This document shows, in pieces, positions 49,131-59,125 of a stretch of 64,000 nt of DNA. The stretch spans positions 4,960,001 to 5,024,000 of the forward strand of contig OY970069.1 of assembly GCA_963705325.1 (NCBI GenBank), given 5' to 3'. Within the stretch, counting starts at the first letter, position 1. Each line of letters opens with the position of its first letter. The DNA is from DATARH01 sp963705325. Lineage in GTDB: Bacteria; Pseudomonadota; Alphaproteobacteria; ATCC43930; CGMCC-115725. Under the pieces are notes generated by a model. The model saw nothing but the letters and a program-made list of their open reading frames with translations, did no database searches and had not been told where the DNA came from. Made by a program: the position numbers and the translations under genes.

Positions 49131-49755
49131 GCTAATCGAGGAAGGCGGCGTCCGCGGCTTCCTGCACCGGCTGGAAAAAGACGGCGGCGCGGGATTGGTG
49201 CTGACCCACGGCGCCGGCGGCAATTGCCGGATGCCGTTGCTGGCAGCCGCCGCCGAGGCCTTTGCCGAGGCCGGAGTCACCGTGCTTCGCTATGACCTGC
49301 CGTTTCGTCAACGCCGGCCGACGGGACCGCCCTCGCCGTCCGGCGCCGCCGCCGACCGTGCCGGGCTGCGCGAAGCCGCCGACGCTATGCGCCGCCTTGT
49401 CGGCGGTCCTGTATTCCTCGGCGGCCAATCCTATGGTGGCCGCCAGGCGACGATGCTCGCGGCCGACGAGCCCGGGGTGGCGCAGGCGCTGCTCTTGTTC
49501 TCCTATCCGCTGCATCCGCCGGGCAGACCGGAGCGGCTGCGCACCGAGCATTTCCCGCGACTAACCATCCCAGCGTTGTTCGTGTCAGGCACCAATGACC
49601 CGTTCGGTTCACCAAACGAGCTGCGTGACGCGGTGGCGCTGATCCCAGCGCCGACCCGCATCGTCACCATCGAGGGCGCCGGCCACGACCTCAAGCGCGG
49701 GCGGTTCGACCTTGGCGCTATCGCGGCGGCGCTGCTGGCGCTCACATCGCGTTGA
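49060..49755 (+). CDS. Alpha/beta hydrolase (dienelactone-hydrolase/TEX30-like)
   Basis: Up to 231 aa; the start is uncertain because the ATG at 49060 lies inside the preceding gene. Core: LVLTHGAGGNCRMPLLAAAA (oxyanion), VLRYDLPFRQRR, nucleophile elbow GGQSYGGRQA, acid in VSGTNDPFGS and catalytic His in EGAGHDLK. Matches the small KANL3/TEX30-type hydrolases. Loss of the original start by the event that brought the PadR pair is possible. Confidence 0.75.
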   Translation: MRFVGLSMPHGVLPRFGAGSELPELIEEGGVRGFLHRLEKDGGAGLVLTHGAGGNCRMPLLAAAAEAFAEAGVTVLRYDLPFRQRRPTGPPSPSGAAADRAGLREAADAMRRLVGGPVFLGGQSYGGRQATMLAADEPGVAQALLLFSYPLHPPGRPERLRTEHFPRLTIPALFVSGTNDPFGSPNELRDAVALIPAPTRIVTIEGAGHDLKRGRFDLGAIAAALLALTSR

Positions 49756-49793
49756 GTTATCATCAGCGGCTGCGAAGCCTGGGAGCTTACCGA

Positions 49794-51098
49794 ATGGCCG
49801 ATGGCGGTGGGTTCATGGAAGCAGTGCAAGCGCGGGTCGAGGAAACCCTCGACGCCTGCACCCGCTGCGGCAAATGCGTCGAGGCCTGCCCGATGGTCGA
49901 GCCGGCGGGCCTCGATCCGGCCAACGCGGTCGCGATCGTCGAAGGCACCCTCGACCTGCTCGCTGGCGGCCCCGGCACCCCAGACGCCGAGCGCTGGGCC
50001 CAGGTCTGCACCAATAGCGGCAAGTGCATCCCCGCCTGCGATTACGGCGTCAACCCGCGCTTCATGGTCAACATGGCGCGTATCGCCAGCATGAACGCGA
50101 AGAAGGGCGAGGCAGAGGTGCGGCGCGGCGCCCAGCAATACTTCAACTCAATGGGGCGCAGCACCCGCACGATTTCGCGGTTGCAGCTGGCGCCAGAGGT
50201 GCTGGAGCGCCTCTCGCCGCCGCTGCGCGCACCGGGCGAGTATGAGACGCCCGACATCGTCTTCTACACCGGCTGCAACGTCATCAAGACGCCGCACATT
50301 GCGCTGCTCGTGCTCGAAGTGCTCGACCGGCTCGGGGTCAGCTACGAGGTAATGGGCGGTACCGCGACCTGCTGCGGCATCCAGCAATTCAAGCGCGGCG
50401 ATCCGAAGGTGGCGGGCCGGCTCGGCTTCAATACGATCGAGCGGCTGGCGCGGCCGGGCGCCTCGAAAGTCGTGTCCTGGTGCCCGAGCTGCTTCATCCA
50501 GATCGGCGAGGTGGCGATGCCTGCCTACGCGGCTTCGACCGGGCAACCGATACCGTTCGAGATCGCGCCGCTCGCCGAGCTTTTCGCCGAGCGGCTCGAC
50601 GATCTACGGCCCCTTTTCGTCCACCGCGTCGAGAAGCGCGTCGCGCTGCAGGAGCGCTCGGCGGTGCCGAGCGTCATGGTCGCGGTCAAACAGGTGCTGC
50701 GGGCGATCCCCGGGCTCGACCTCGTCGAGCTCGATGTGCCGGTGATGAGCACGCAGGCGAGCCACCTTTCGGTGCTGCCGCAATTCAAGGAAGAGCTGCG
50801 CCAGCGCGAGTTTGCCGCCGCCGCGGCAGCCGGGGTCACGACCATCGCCTCGATCTTCCACGCCTGCCACCGCGACCTGGTCGCCTATCAGCCCAAGGTG
50901 ACCTTTGAGCTGCTCAACTTCATGGAGCTGATCGGCGAGGCGATGGGGATCCACATCCCCGATATCTACAAGCGCCTCAAGCTGATGGGCGACATCGACC
51001 AGATCATCGCCGACACCTCCGACATGATCGCGGCCAACGGGCTCGACCTCGATACGGTGCGCGACGAGCTCGCCGCCGATATGTTCAAGGGCGGGTGA
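49794..51098 (+). CDS. Fe-S oxidoreductase subunit (glycolate oxidase GlcF/HdrD-like)
   Basis: 434 aa from ATG 49794, preceded by GGGAG. Two [4Fe-4S] sites (CTRCGKCVEACPM and CTNSGKCIPACD) at the N-terminus, then two CCG-type cysteine domains (YTGCNVIKTPH ... TATCCGIQQ ... WCPSCFI). Proteins of this type pass electrons from a flavin dehydrogenase to the quinone pool or a heterodisulfide-like partner. No GlcD-type flavin subunit is adjacent, so the donor is unknown. Confidence 0.85.
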   Translation: MADGGGFMEAVQARVEETLDACTRCGKCVEACPMVEPAGLDPANAVAIVEGTLDLLAGGPGTPDAERWAQVCTNSGKCIPACDYGVNPRFMVNMARIASMNAKKGEAEVRRGAQQYFNSMGRSTRTISRLQLAPEVLERLSPPLRAPGEYETPDIVFYTGCNVIKTPHIALLVLEVLDRLGVSYEVMGGTATCCGIQQFKRGDPKVAGRLGFNTIERLARPGASKVVSWCPSCFIQIGEVAMPAYAASTGQPIPFEIAPLAELFAERLDDLRPLFVHRVEKRVALQERSAVPSVMVAVKQVLRAIPGLDLVELDVPVMSTQASHLSVLPQFKEELRQREFAAAAAAGVTTIASIFHACHRDLVAYQPKVTFELLNFMELIGEAMGIHIPDIYKRLKLMGDIDQIIADTSDMIAANGLDLDTVRDELAADMFKGG

Positions 51099-51132
51099 TG
51101 TTTAGCGCTTTAACCGGTTGTTTTATCTATGT

Positions 51133-51281
51133 GTCATTCCGGGATCGTCTGAAGGACGAGACCCGGAACCCATGAACACGGACCAAGATAGGCGCGTTCC
51201 GGCGACAGGGGGAGCGTTGTCGGCAAAGCCGGCGTTCGTGGGTTCCGGGTTCGCTTGCTTTACTCGCGCCCCGGAATGACA
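51133..51281. repeat. Intergenic palindromic repeat
   Basis: About 150 bp whose ends (TGTCATTCCGGG and CCCCGGAATGACA) are inverted, with further inner symmetry (ACCCGGAACCC / GGGTTCCGGGT). Typical of alphaproteobacterial intergenic repeat elements. Confidence 0.75.
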
Positions 51282-51291
51282 GTTGGAGGGG

Positions 51292-52179
51292 CTAAAGCTC
51301 TGCGTTCTGCGCGGTGAAGATCGAGCCGTAGCCCTGCTTCGACCAGTCCGGCGGCACCGGACATGGGTACGGATCGAGATGCGCGACCGTCGCCGGCTCG
51401 CCGCGCACGATCTCGCCGGTATAGCGGGTCGGCGTCGGCGTCGGCATCCAGGCGAAGGCGTCGGCCGAGCTGTAGACGAACAGCGCCACCGGCCGCACCC
51501 GGTTGGTCGCGTTGGCGCGCGAGCCATGCACTGTCCGGCAGTTGATCGCGATCACCGTGCCAGCCGGGCCGGTCAAGTCCTCGGCCTTGTCCATCGCGAT
51601 CTCGGCGTGCTCCGATTTGCGGATCGCGCCGGTCCACGCGCCCTTGTCGTCGCGATGGACAAAGATCGGGCCCTGATGGCTGCCCGGAATGCAGGTGAGC
51701 GGCCCCTGCTCCATCGGCACGTCGTCGAGGTAGATGCCGAGCGTCACCGGGCTGTAATTGGTATGCGGCCAGGCTGGGATGTCCTGGTGCCAATCGACGA
51801 TCTCGCCCGAGCCCGGGTATTTGTAGTTGAGCTTCGACGAGTGGAATTTCACGTCCGGGCCGACCAGATCGGCGGCGATGTCGGCCAGCGGTGACTCACT
51901 GCAGGTGTGCCAGAAATCGGGGTGACGGTCGACCAGCGCGCGCAACCGGCGCACATGCGGATGATCGGGCCGGTGTTCCGGGCCGATGTCGAATTCCTCG
52001 TTCGACGCGGCGACCGCGCGGCTCTTCTCGATGAACTCCGCCGAGCGGGCGCGCAGCAAATCAAGCCATTCGCCGGGGATCAGCCCCTCGGCGGCGAGAA
52101 ACCCTGTCGTGAAATAGCGCTCGCGCTGTTCTTGGGTCAGCACGCGCGGCTCGTGCGCGAGGATCGTTTCTGGTGTCAT
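51292..52179 (-). CDS. Phytanoyl-CoA dioxygenase (PhyH) family protein
   Basis: 295 aa from ATG 52179. Fe(II)/2-oxoglutarate oxygenase fold: the HxD pair in VDWHQDIPAW, PLTCIPGSHQGP, and the distal His in NCRTVHGSRANA followed by RPVALFVYSS, where the 2-oxoglutarate Arg lies. It hydroxylates a small molecule or acyl-type substrate; the substrate is unknown. Divergent from an MFS carrier, which may import the substrate. Confidence 0.87.
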   Translation of the reverse strand: MTPETILAHEPRVLTQEQRERYFTTGFLAAEGLIPGEWLDLLRARSAEFIEKSRAVAASNEEFDIGPEHRPDHPHVRRLRALVDRHPDFWHTCSESPLADIAADLVGPDVKFHSSKLNYKYPGSGEIVDWHQDIPAWPHTNYSPVTLGIYLDDVPMEQGPLTCIPGSHQGPIFVHRDDKGAWTGAIRKSEHAEIAMDKAEDLTGPAGTVIAINCRTVHGSRANATNRVRPVALFVYSSADAFAWMPTPTPTRYTGEIVRGEPATVAHLDPYPCPVPPDWSKQGYGSIFTAQNAEL

Positions 52180-52290
52180 GCTGGAAAGTTTAGGCTCGCG
52201 CGCCGCGCGATGACCAGTCATCTGCGAAGCAAGATTGCCATGCAAGGTGCTATATGAGAGTATATACTCCCATTTCGGCGGCAACGCAGG

Positions 52291-53523
52291 ATGAACTCGA
52301 TGCCTTCGCCTTCCCGGCTTCCGTGGACATTGATTGCCGCGGCGTCGGCGATCCTGCTGATCACCATGGGCGCGCGGCAGACGATCGGCCTCTTCATCGC
52401 GCCGCTCGATAGCGCGACGGGGCTCGGCATCGTCTCGATCAGCCTGGCGGTGGCTGTCGGGCAACTCGTCTGGGGGTTGGCGCAGCCGGTGTTCGGCGCT
52501 TTCGCCGACCGGTTCGGGCCCGGGCGGGTAATCGTTTTCGGCGGGATCATGCTCGCCGCCGGCACCGCGATGACGCCGTTCGTGCATTCCCAATGGGCGC
52601 TGATCGGCACGATCGGCATCGTCAGCGCCTTCGGCGCTGGCGCCGGCAGCTTGTCGATCCTGATCGGCTCGGTCATGCAGCGTCTGCCCAGCGAGCGGCG
52701 GTCTTCCGCGGCCGGGGTCATCAATGCCGGCGGCTCGCTCGGCCAGTTCGTCTTCGCGCCGATCGTGCAAATGGCTATCCTCGGATTTGGCTGGGTCGGC
52801 GCGATGCTCGGCGTCGCCGCCGCGACTTTGCTGACCCTGCCCTTGGCGTTGCTGATGCGCCGAAAAAAGGCGCCAAGGACGGCGGCGCAAGCGGCGGCAT
52901 CAAGCGAACCGGCGCTATCTCTCCTACAACAACTCAAGATCGCGGCCTCGGAGCGCAGCTATTGGTGGCTGCATCTCGGCTTTTTTACCTGCGGCTTTCA
53001 TGTCGCGTTTCTGGTGACGCACCTCCCGGGCGAGGTGCGGCTGTGCGGCTTGTCGCCGACGGTCGGCGCCAATTCGCTGGCGATCATTGGGCTAGCCAAC
53101 GTGGCCGGCAGTCTCGGTGTGGGCTGGCTCGGTACGCGCTTTCGGCTGAAGCATCTGTTGTTCTGGGTCTACATGATCCGCGCGGCGTCCATTCTGGTCT
53201 TCATGATGGCGCCCAAAACCGCGACGACCTTCTATCTCTTCGCCCTCGCGCTCGGAGTGTCATGGCTGGCCACACTGCCGCCGACCACGGGGATTGTGGG
53301 CAAGCTATTCGGTACGCGCTATCTCGCGACCCTGATTGGCCTGACGCTACTGACGCATCAGCTCGGCGCATTTTACGGCGCCTGGCTCGGCGGAGTCGCG
53401 ATCGCGCATCTCGGCGATTATGCCTGGATGTTCTACGCCGACGCAGCCTTGGCGATTTTCGCCGCGCTGATCAACCTCCCGATCCGCGAAGCGCGGGTCG
53501 TTCGGGTGCCGGCGACGGCCTGA
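52291..53523 (+). CDS. Major facilitator superfamily transporter
   Basis: 410 aa, 12 helices in two halves. Motif A-like GAFADRFGPGRV between helices 2 and 3. Overall like oxalate/formate-antiporter-type MFS proteins. Followed 60 bp later by a GMC oxidoreductase, so it may import that enzyme's substrate. Confidence 0.85.
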   Translation: MNSMPSPSRLPWTLIAAASAILLITMGARQTIGLFIAPLDSATGLGIVSISLAVAVGQLVWGLAQPVFGAFADRFGPGRVIVFGGIMLAAGTAMTPFVHSQWALIGTIGIVSAFGAGAGSLSILIGSVMQRLPSERRSSAAGVINAGGSLGQFVFAPIVQMAILGFGWVGAMLGVAAATLLTLPLALLMRRKKAPRTAAQAAASSEPALSLLQQLKIAASERSYWWLHLGFFTCGFHVAFLVTHLPGEVRLCGLSPTVGANSLAIIGLANVAGSLGVGWLGTRFRLKHLLFWVYMIRAASILVFMMAPKTATTFYLFALALGVSWLATLPPTTGIVGKLFGTRYLATLIGLTLLTHQLGAFYGAWLGGVAIAHLGDYAWMFYADAALAIFAALINLPIREARVVRVPATA

Positions 53524-53586
53524 ACTTCTAGACGCTGCGGCGGCGAGCGGCCATCATCCTTTCCGCATGCGCTTTGGGAGGGATGG

Positions 53587-55206
53587 ATGGCCGCGCAAGA
53601 TCAGGCAATCGAGGCCGATTTCATCGTCGTCGGCGCCGGATCGGCCGGCTGTACGATCGCGGCGCGCCTCTCCGAAGACCCCGGCACGCGGGTGATTTTG
53701 CTCGAAGCCGGCGGCGAGGATACCAACCGCTGGATCCACATCCCCTTGGGCTTCGGCAAGACCTTTGCCGACCCGTCGGTCAACTGGTGCTTCGAGACTG
53801 AGCCCGACGCCGGCGCCAATGGCCGCAAGGTGTTCTGGCCCCGCGGCAAGGTGCTGGGCGGCTCGTCGTCGATCAACGGCATGGTTTATATCCGCGGCCA
53901 GGCCGAGGATTTCGACCATTGGCGCCAGCTCGGCAATACCGGCTGGTCGTTCGACGACGTGCTCCCCTACTTCACACGCGCCGAGAACCAGCAGAGCATC
54001 CGCGACGGCTTTCACGGCATTGGCGGCCCGCTTGCCGTCTCCGATGTCGAGCGTCATCCGATCGCCGAGGCGTTCATCGATAGCGCGATGGCCTTGGGCT
54101 TCGAGCGCAACGACGACTTCAACGGCGCGAAACAGGATGGCGTCGGCTACCACCAGACGACGACGCGCGACGGCAAGCGCTGCTCGACTGCGGTCGGCTA
54201 CCTCAATCCCGCGCGCGGTCGCGCCAATTTGCGGATCGAAACGCGTGCGCTGTCCGAAAGAATTGTCTTCGACGGCAAACGCGCGGCCGGCGTTGAGTAT
54301 CGCCAGGGCGGCGAACTCAAGACCGCGCGGGCGCGGCGCGAGATCATCCTGTGCGGCGGCGCGATCGGCTCGCCGCACCTGCTGCTGCTCTCAGGGATCG
54401 GTCCGGCGGCGCATCTGGCCCAGCATGGGATCGCCGTCGTGCAGGATTTACCCGGCGTGGGCCAGAACTTGCAGGACCACTATTCGGCGCCGGTCAAGCT
54501 CAAGGCCGCGATGCCGGTCACCGTCAACGATGTGATGCTGAGCAACGTCAAGAAGCTCAAGGTCGGGATGCAGTACTACATGTTCCGCACCGGGCCGCTG
54601 GCGATGATCTCGTCGCCGGCGGCGCTCTTCGCCAAGACCCGGCCCGAGCTCGCCACGCCCGACATCAAGATCTCGATCTCGCCGTTTAGCGCCGACCGGC
54701 CGCAGGACGGGCTGCACAAATTCTCCGGCTTTACCAGCATCGGCTATCAGCTGCGCCCGGAGAGCCGCGGCGAGATCAAGTTGAAGAGCGCGGACCCCGC
54801 CGACCCGCCGGCGATGATCCCCAATTATCTGACCGATCCGGTGGATCAGCAGACCATCGTCGCCGGTCTCAAACTGTGCCGGCGCATCCTTGCCCAACCG
54901 GCGCTGGCGCGCTTCATCGCCGAGGAATTCCAGCCCGGACCTGCGATCCAGAGCGACGCCGAGCTCCTGGGTTACGCGCGCCAGCGCGGCGGCACCGTCT
55001 ATCACCCGACCAGCACCTGCAAAATGGGCATCGATGCGATGGCCGTTGTCGATCCCGAGTTGCGGGTGGTCGGCGTCGAGGGGCTGCGCGTCGCCGACGC
55101 CTCGGTGATGCCGACCGTCATCTCCGGCAACACCAACGCGGCGACGATCATGATCGGCGAAAAGCTCGCCGATCTGCTGCGGCAGCGCATGCGAATGGCG
55201 GCGTGA
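53587..55206 (+). CDS. GMC-family oxidoreductase (choline dehydrogenase-like)
   Basis: 539 aa. N-terminal FAD dinucleotide fold (VVGAGSAGCTIAARLSE, ILLEAGG), GMC signature around GKVLGGSSSINGMVYIRGQ, second GMC motif GAIGSPHLLLLSGIGP, and the active-site region GTVYHPTSTCKMG with catalytic His plus the closing His/Asn in VISGNTNAAT. It oxidises an alcohol to an aldehyde. Ribosome site GGGAGGG. Stop overlaps the next start (GTGA). Confidence 0.93.
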   Translation: MAAQDQAIEADFIVVGAGSAGCTIAARLSEDPGTRVILLEAGGEDTNRWIHIPLGFGKTFADPSVNWCFETEPDAGANGRKVFWPRGKVLGGSSSINGMVYIRGQAEDFDHWRQLGNTGWSFDDVLPYFTRAENQQSIRDGFHGIGGPLAVSDVERHPIAEAFIDSAMALGFERNDDFNGAKQDGVGYHQTTTRDGKRCSTAVGYLNPARGRANLRIETRALSERIVFDGKRAAGVEYRQGGELKTARARREIILCGGAIGSPHLLLLSGIGPAAHLAQHGIAVVQDLPGVGQNLQDHYSAPVKLKAAMPVTVNDVMLSNVKKLKVGMQYYMFRTGPLAMISSPAALFAKTRPELATPDIKISISPFSADRPQDGLHKFSGFTSIGYQLRPESRGEIKLKSADPADPPAMIPNYLTDPVDQQTIVAGLKLCRRILAQPALARFIAEEFQPGPAIQSDAELLGYARQRGGTVYHPTSTCKMGIDAMAVVDPELRVVGVEGLRVADASVMPTVISGNTNAATIMIGEKLADLLRQRMRMAA

Positions 55207-56330
55207 GCGACCGCGACGACGCCGCGCGCTACCGCGCCAATCTGCAGGGCGAGGTCGACAGCGCCGGGCTTTACCGCGCGCTCGCCGATACCGAGAACGA
55301 TCCCAAGGTCAGCGAGGTCTACCGCCGCCTCTCTGCGGTCGAGGAAGCGCATGCCGAGTTCTGGCGCGGTCAGCTCGCCAAGATCGGCGCCAAGGTGGGT
55401 GCCATGCGGCCCGACTGGCGTACCCGCTCGCTGGCCTGGCTGGCGCGCCGCTTCGGCCCGCAATTCATCCTGCCGACGCTCAGCACCTTGGAGCAGCGCG
55501 ACGTCGGCACCTACGACAGCCAGCCCGAGGCTGTCGCCGGCGGGCTGCCGTCGGCCGAGCGCTCGCATAACCGCGTCGTCCAGGCGCTCGCCTCGTCCTT
55601 CCCCGCCGGTGCGGCGGGATCGACCCTGGCGCAGGTCGAAGGGCGCCACCGCTCGGGCGGTAACGCGCTGCGTGCCGCTGTGCTTGGCGCCAATGACGGC
55701 CTTGTCTCCAATCTCAGCCTGGTGATGGGCGTCGCCGGCGCCGAAGTCGCCGGGCAGACTATCCTCCTCACCGGCATTGCCGGGCTGATCGCCGGCGCCT
55801 GCTCGATGGCGATTGGCGAATGGCTCTCGGTCACCAGCTCGCGCGAACTCTCCCAGAAGCAGATCGACATCGAGGCCGACGAGCTGGCGCACGCGCCCGA
55901 GGAGGAAAAAGAAGAGCTGGTGCTGATCTATCAGGCAAAGGGACTCGACGAGGCCCAGGCTCGGGCCCTTGCCGATCGGCTGATGTCCGACAAGGACACC
56001 GCGCTCGACACGCTGGCGCGCGAGGAGCTCGGGGTCGACCCGGCAGAGCTTGGCGGCTCGCCCTATGCCGCCGCCGCCTCGTCCTTCGCGCTGTTCGCGA
56101 CCGGAGCGATCTTTCCGGTGGCGCCGTTCTTCTGGCTTGACGGCGTTACCGCCGTCGCCGTCAGCGTGGGGCTAAGCGGCCTTGCGCTGATGGCGATCGG
56201 CGCCGGGACGTCGCTCTTCACCGGACGGTCCTTCGGTTACTCGGCGGCGCGCCAACTGTTCGGCGGTCTCGCCGCCGCGGCGATTACCTACGGCATCGGT
56301 CGGCTGATCGGCGTCGCGGTGACCGGGTAG
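55203..56330 (+). CDS. mbfA: Membrane-bound ferritin-like iron exporter (MbfA-type)
   Basis: 375 aa from a GTG overlapping the previous stop. Residues about 5-155 are a ferritin-like/rubrerythrin domain with Glu-rich iron-ligand helices (EVDSAGLYRALADTEND, AVEEAHAEFWRGQLA). The rest is a VIT1/CCC1-like membrane domain (AAVLGANDGLVSNLSLVMGV, GACSMAIGEWLSV, five helices). MbfA exports iron from the cytoplasm in rhizobia and agrobacteria and is usually controlled by Irr; no Irr box was looked for successfully here. Coupling to a GMC gene is unusual. Confidence 0.87.
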   Translation: MSDRDDAARYRANLQGEVDSAGLYRALADTENDPKVSEVYRRLSAVEEAHAEFWRGQLAKIGAKVGAMRPDWRTRSLAWLARRFGPQFILPTLSTLEQRDVGTYDSQPEAVAGGLPSAERSHNRVVQALASSFPAGAAGSTLAQVEGRHRSGGNALRAAVLGANDGLVSNLSLVMGVAGAEVAGQTILLTGIAGLIAGACSMAIGEWLSVTSSRELSQKQIDIEADELAHAPEEEKEELVLIYQAKGLDEAQARALADRLMSDKDTALDTLAREELGVDPAELGGSPYAAAASSFALFATGAIFPVAPFFWLDGVTAVAVSVGLSGLALMAIGAGTSLFTGRSFGYSAARQLFGGLAAAAITYGIGRLIGVAVTG

Positions 56331-56453
56331 GTCGCGCGGACAGCCTCGAGGGCAAATCAACCCCCGCGCTCACTTTATCGCCCACGCCGCGGAACGACGC
56401 GCGACGCGCCGCGTTTGCCAAAAGAGTGCCCGAAACCAACGCGAGCTTGGGGG

Positions 56454-57200
56454 ATGAGAATTGCGGAACCGGCAGAACTGCCTGCTGGGCAAATCGGCTT
56501 GTTTCTCGACGTTGATGGCACCTTGCTCGACCTCGCTCCGCGACCGGAGGCGGTTGTGGTAAAGCCCCAATTGCTGGCGGATCTTCAGGCTGCGGAGCGC
56601 GCTGTGGGCGGCGCTCTCGCGCTCGTTAGCGGGCGACCGATCGAGACCCTCGACCGGCTGTTCGCGCCATTGAGGCTGTGCGCTGCCGGCATCCACGGCG
56701 CAGAGATTCGGCGTCGGCCCGACGGCGCCGTCATCAAGCTCGCCGACGGCCAGCTCGGCGACGAAGCCTGGTCGGAACTGGATCGGCTCCTGAGGGGATT
56801 CCCTGGTAGCTACGCCGAGAACAAGGTCGTGAGCTTCGCGGTGCACTATCCGGAGCTGGGCACCGATGTTCCGCAGCTCAAGCGGGCTTTACGCTGCCTA
56901 ATGGACCGCATTGCGGCGCCTAGCCAAGCCTTGCAGCTTATCGCTGGGCGCGCGGTATTCGAGATTCAGCTTCAAGGCTTCGATAAAGGTCGAGCGATAC
57001 GGCGCTTCATGAAGACCAGGCCGTTTCTCGGCCGCAAGCCAGTCTTTATCGGCGACGACGAGATCGACCGGGCCGGATTTGAGGCGGCCTTGGCGCGCGG
57101 CGGTTTCGCTTTTTCGGTGGGCACCGAGTTCCCCGGCCTCAGCGGCGCATTCGCCGGGCCGAACTCCGTGCGTTCCTGGCTGCACGAGCTCGGAAAATGA
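56454..57200 (+). CDS. otsB: Trehalose-6-phosphate phosphatase
   Basis: 248 aa from ATG 56454. HAD-type phosphatase: DVDGTLLDL (nucleophile Asp in DxDGT), LVSGRPIETLDRL, AAGIHGAEIR, and the late GDDEIDRAGF motif. Removes phosphate from trehalose-6-phosphate. First gene of a trehalose cluster; its stop overlaps the next start by four bases. Confidence 0.92.
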   Translation: MRIAEPAELPAGQIGLFLDVDGTLLDLAPRPEAVVVKPQLLADLQAAERAVGGALALVSGRPIETLDRLFAPLRLCAAGIHGAEIRRRPDGAVIKLADGQLGDEAWSELDRLLRGFPGSYAENKVVSFAVHYPELGTDVPQLKRALRCLMDRIAAPSQALQLIAGRAVFEIQLQGFDKGRAIRRFMKTRPFLGRKPVFIGDDEIDRAGFEAALARGGFAFSVGTEFPGLSGAFAGPNSVRSWLHELGK

Positions 57201-59125
57201 ACGACGTCACCGCGATCGACGGTCCACGGGCGAAGCGGCAAAGCAGACCTCGCCGATCGCGGCGCGGTGTGCTCACCGCCGCATTGGCTCGGCCGAAGCA
57301 AGCCGCGGCTGTCCGCGAAGCGCCCTCGCTCAGGGAGCAAGCGCTTGATCTCGCGCTGATCGGAAATTGTCGGATTGCTGCGCTGGTCAACCCGACCGGC
57401 CGCATCGTTTGGTGGTGTTTCCCACGCTTCGACTCCGACCCGGTTTTCTCGCGCCTTCTCGCCGGCGAAGAGGAAAAAGGCTTTTGTGACGTCGTTCTCA
57501 CTGATTTAGCGCATGCGAGATCGGCCTATATCCGCAACACAGCGATCGTCGAGACCATTCTCCAGGACAAGCACGGCGGACGGGTTCGCATCGTCGATTT
57601 CGCCCCGCGTTTTCACATGTTCGAGCGCACCTTCCGTCCGCCGCAGATCATTCGACGGATTGAGCCGCTAGCCGGGCTGCCCCGAGTCCAGATCCGCGTG
57701 CGCCCCACCCACAATTACGGCGAGCCGACCACTGCTCACTCAATTGGCTCGAACCATATCCGATACCGCGGCAGCGGCGGGATCCTGAGGCTCAGCACCG
57801 ATGCACCGCTTTCGTATATCGCGCAAGAGACCGCCTTTCCGCTCACCCGGCCGCTGGCCTTGGCCTTTGGCGACGACGAGCCTTTCGAGGGCGCGATCGA
57901 ACAGACCACGCGCGAATTTGAAGCGCATACCCATGGCTACTGGCTTTCCTGGGTGCGCTCGTTGTCGCTGCCGTTTGAGTGGCAGAGCGCGGTCATTCGC
58001 GCAGCGATCACGCTGCAGCTCTGCAGCTTCGAAGAGACCGGCGGCATCGTCGCCGCGCATACGACCTCGATCCCCGAAGCGCCGAATAGCGGACGCAACT
58101 GGGACTACCGCTATTGCTGGTTGCGTGACGCGTATTTCGTCGTCCAGGCGCTTAACCAGTTGAGCACGACCCGGACGATGGAGGACTACCTCAGCTACGT
58201 GACCACGGTCGCGGCGCAGCTCAATGAGCCGTTGGGCCCGGTGCACTCGATCGTCCCCGGCGACCAGCTCGACGAAATCGTCGCCAAGGGGCTGTCCGGC
58301 TTCCTCGGCATGGGTCCGGTGCGCGTCGGCAACGCCGCGGCCCGCCAGGTCCAGCACGACGTTTACGGCAGCGTGGTACTGGCGGTGACGCAGATGTTCG
58401 TCGACGAACGCTTGCCGCGCATGGGCGACGAGGCGTTGTTCAGGCGGCTGGAGCCGATCGGAGAGCTCGCCTTCGATGCCGCCCTCAAATCCGATGCCGG
58501 CATCTGGGAATATCGCGGACGCAAGCGCGTCCACACTTATTCGGCGGCTTTGTGTTGGGCCGCCTGCGACCGGCTCGGCCAGATCGCGGCCAATCTGGGC
58601 CTGGCTTCCCGCGGACGCTTTTGGACCCGTAGAGCGAACGCATTGCGCAAGGAAATCGTGAAACGCGCCTGGAACGAGGAGATGGGCGCGTTTGCCGGGG
58701 CGCTCGACGACCCCGAACTCGACGCCAGCGTACTACGCATCGGCGAGATTGGGCTGGTGCTGCCACGCGACCCACGTTTCGTCTCGACCTGCGACGTAAT
58801 CGGCAAGCGCCTGCTGCGCAATAGCCGCATCATGCGCTACACTGCGGATGACGATTTCGGCGCGCCCGAGACCGCGTTTCTCGCCTGTAATTTCTGGTAC
58901 ATCGAGGCGTTGGCGGCGATCGGCCGCCGCGACGAGGCGCGCGACTTCTTCACCGACCTCCTCGACCGCCGCAACTCGTTCGGCCTTCTCTCCGAGGACA
59001 TCCACCCGCAAACCGGGGCCCTGTGGGGCAACTTTCCGCAGACCTATTCGATGGCCGGGATCATCAATTCGGCGACACGACTCTCCGAGAAATGGGAGGA
59101 CGTCTGGTGCCGCGTCTCGTCGTAG
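57197..59125 (+). CDS. Glycoside hydrolase family 15 protein
   Basis: 642 aa. N-terminal GH15 domain (LIGNCRIAALVNPTGRIVWW, CFPRFDSDPVFSRLL) and catalytic (alpha/alpha)6 barrel with RNWDYRYCWLRDAYFVVQAL, the acid in KSDAGIWEYRG, and a late DDDFGAPETAFLACNFWYIE. Members are glucoamylases or trehalases; between otsB and otsA a trehalose- or maltooligosaccharide-degrading role is likely. The first 45 residues are basic and look disordered. Confidence 0.9.
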   Translation: MNDVTAIDGPRAKRQSRPRRSRRGVLTAALARPKQAAAVREAPSLREQALDLALIGNCRIAALVNPTGRIVWWCFPRFDSDPVFSRLLAGEEEKGFCDVVLTDLAHARSAYIRNTAIVETILQDKHGGRVRIVDFAPRFHMFERTFRPPQIIRRIEPLAGLPRVQIRVRPTHNYGEPTTAHSIGSNHIRYRGSGGILRLSTDAPLSYIAQETAFPLTRPLALAFGDDEPFEGAIEQTTREFEAHTHGYWLSWVRSLSLPFEWQSAVIRAAITLQLCSFEETGGIVAAHTTSIPEAPNSGRNWDYRYCWLRDAYFVVQALNQLSTTRTMEDYLSYVTTVAAQLNEPLGPVHSIVPGDQLDEIVAKGLSGFLGMGPVRVGNAAARQVQHDVYGSVVLAVTQMFVDERLPRMGDEALFRRLEPIGELAFDAALKSDAGIWEYRGRKRVHTYSAALCWAACDRLGQIAANLGLASRGRFWTRRANALRKEIVKRAWNEEMGAFAGALDDPELDASVLRIGEIGLVLPRDPRFVSTCDVIGKRLLRNSRIMRYTADDDFGAPETAFLACNFWYIEALAAIGRRDEARDFFTDLLDRRNSFGLLSEDIHPQTGALWGNFPQTYSMAGIINSATRLSEKWEDVWCRVSS

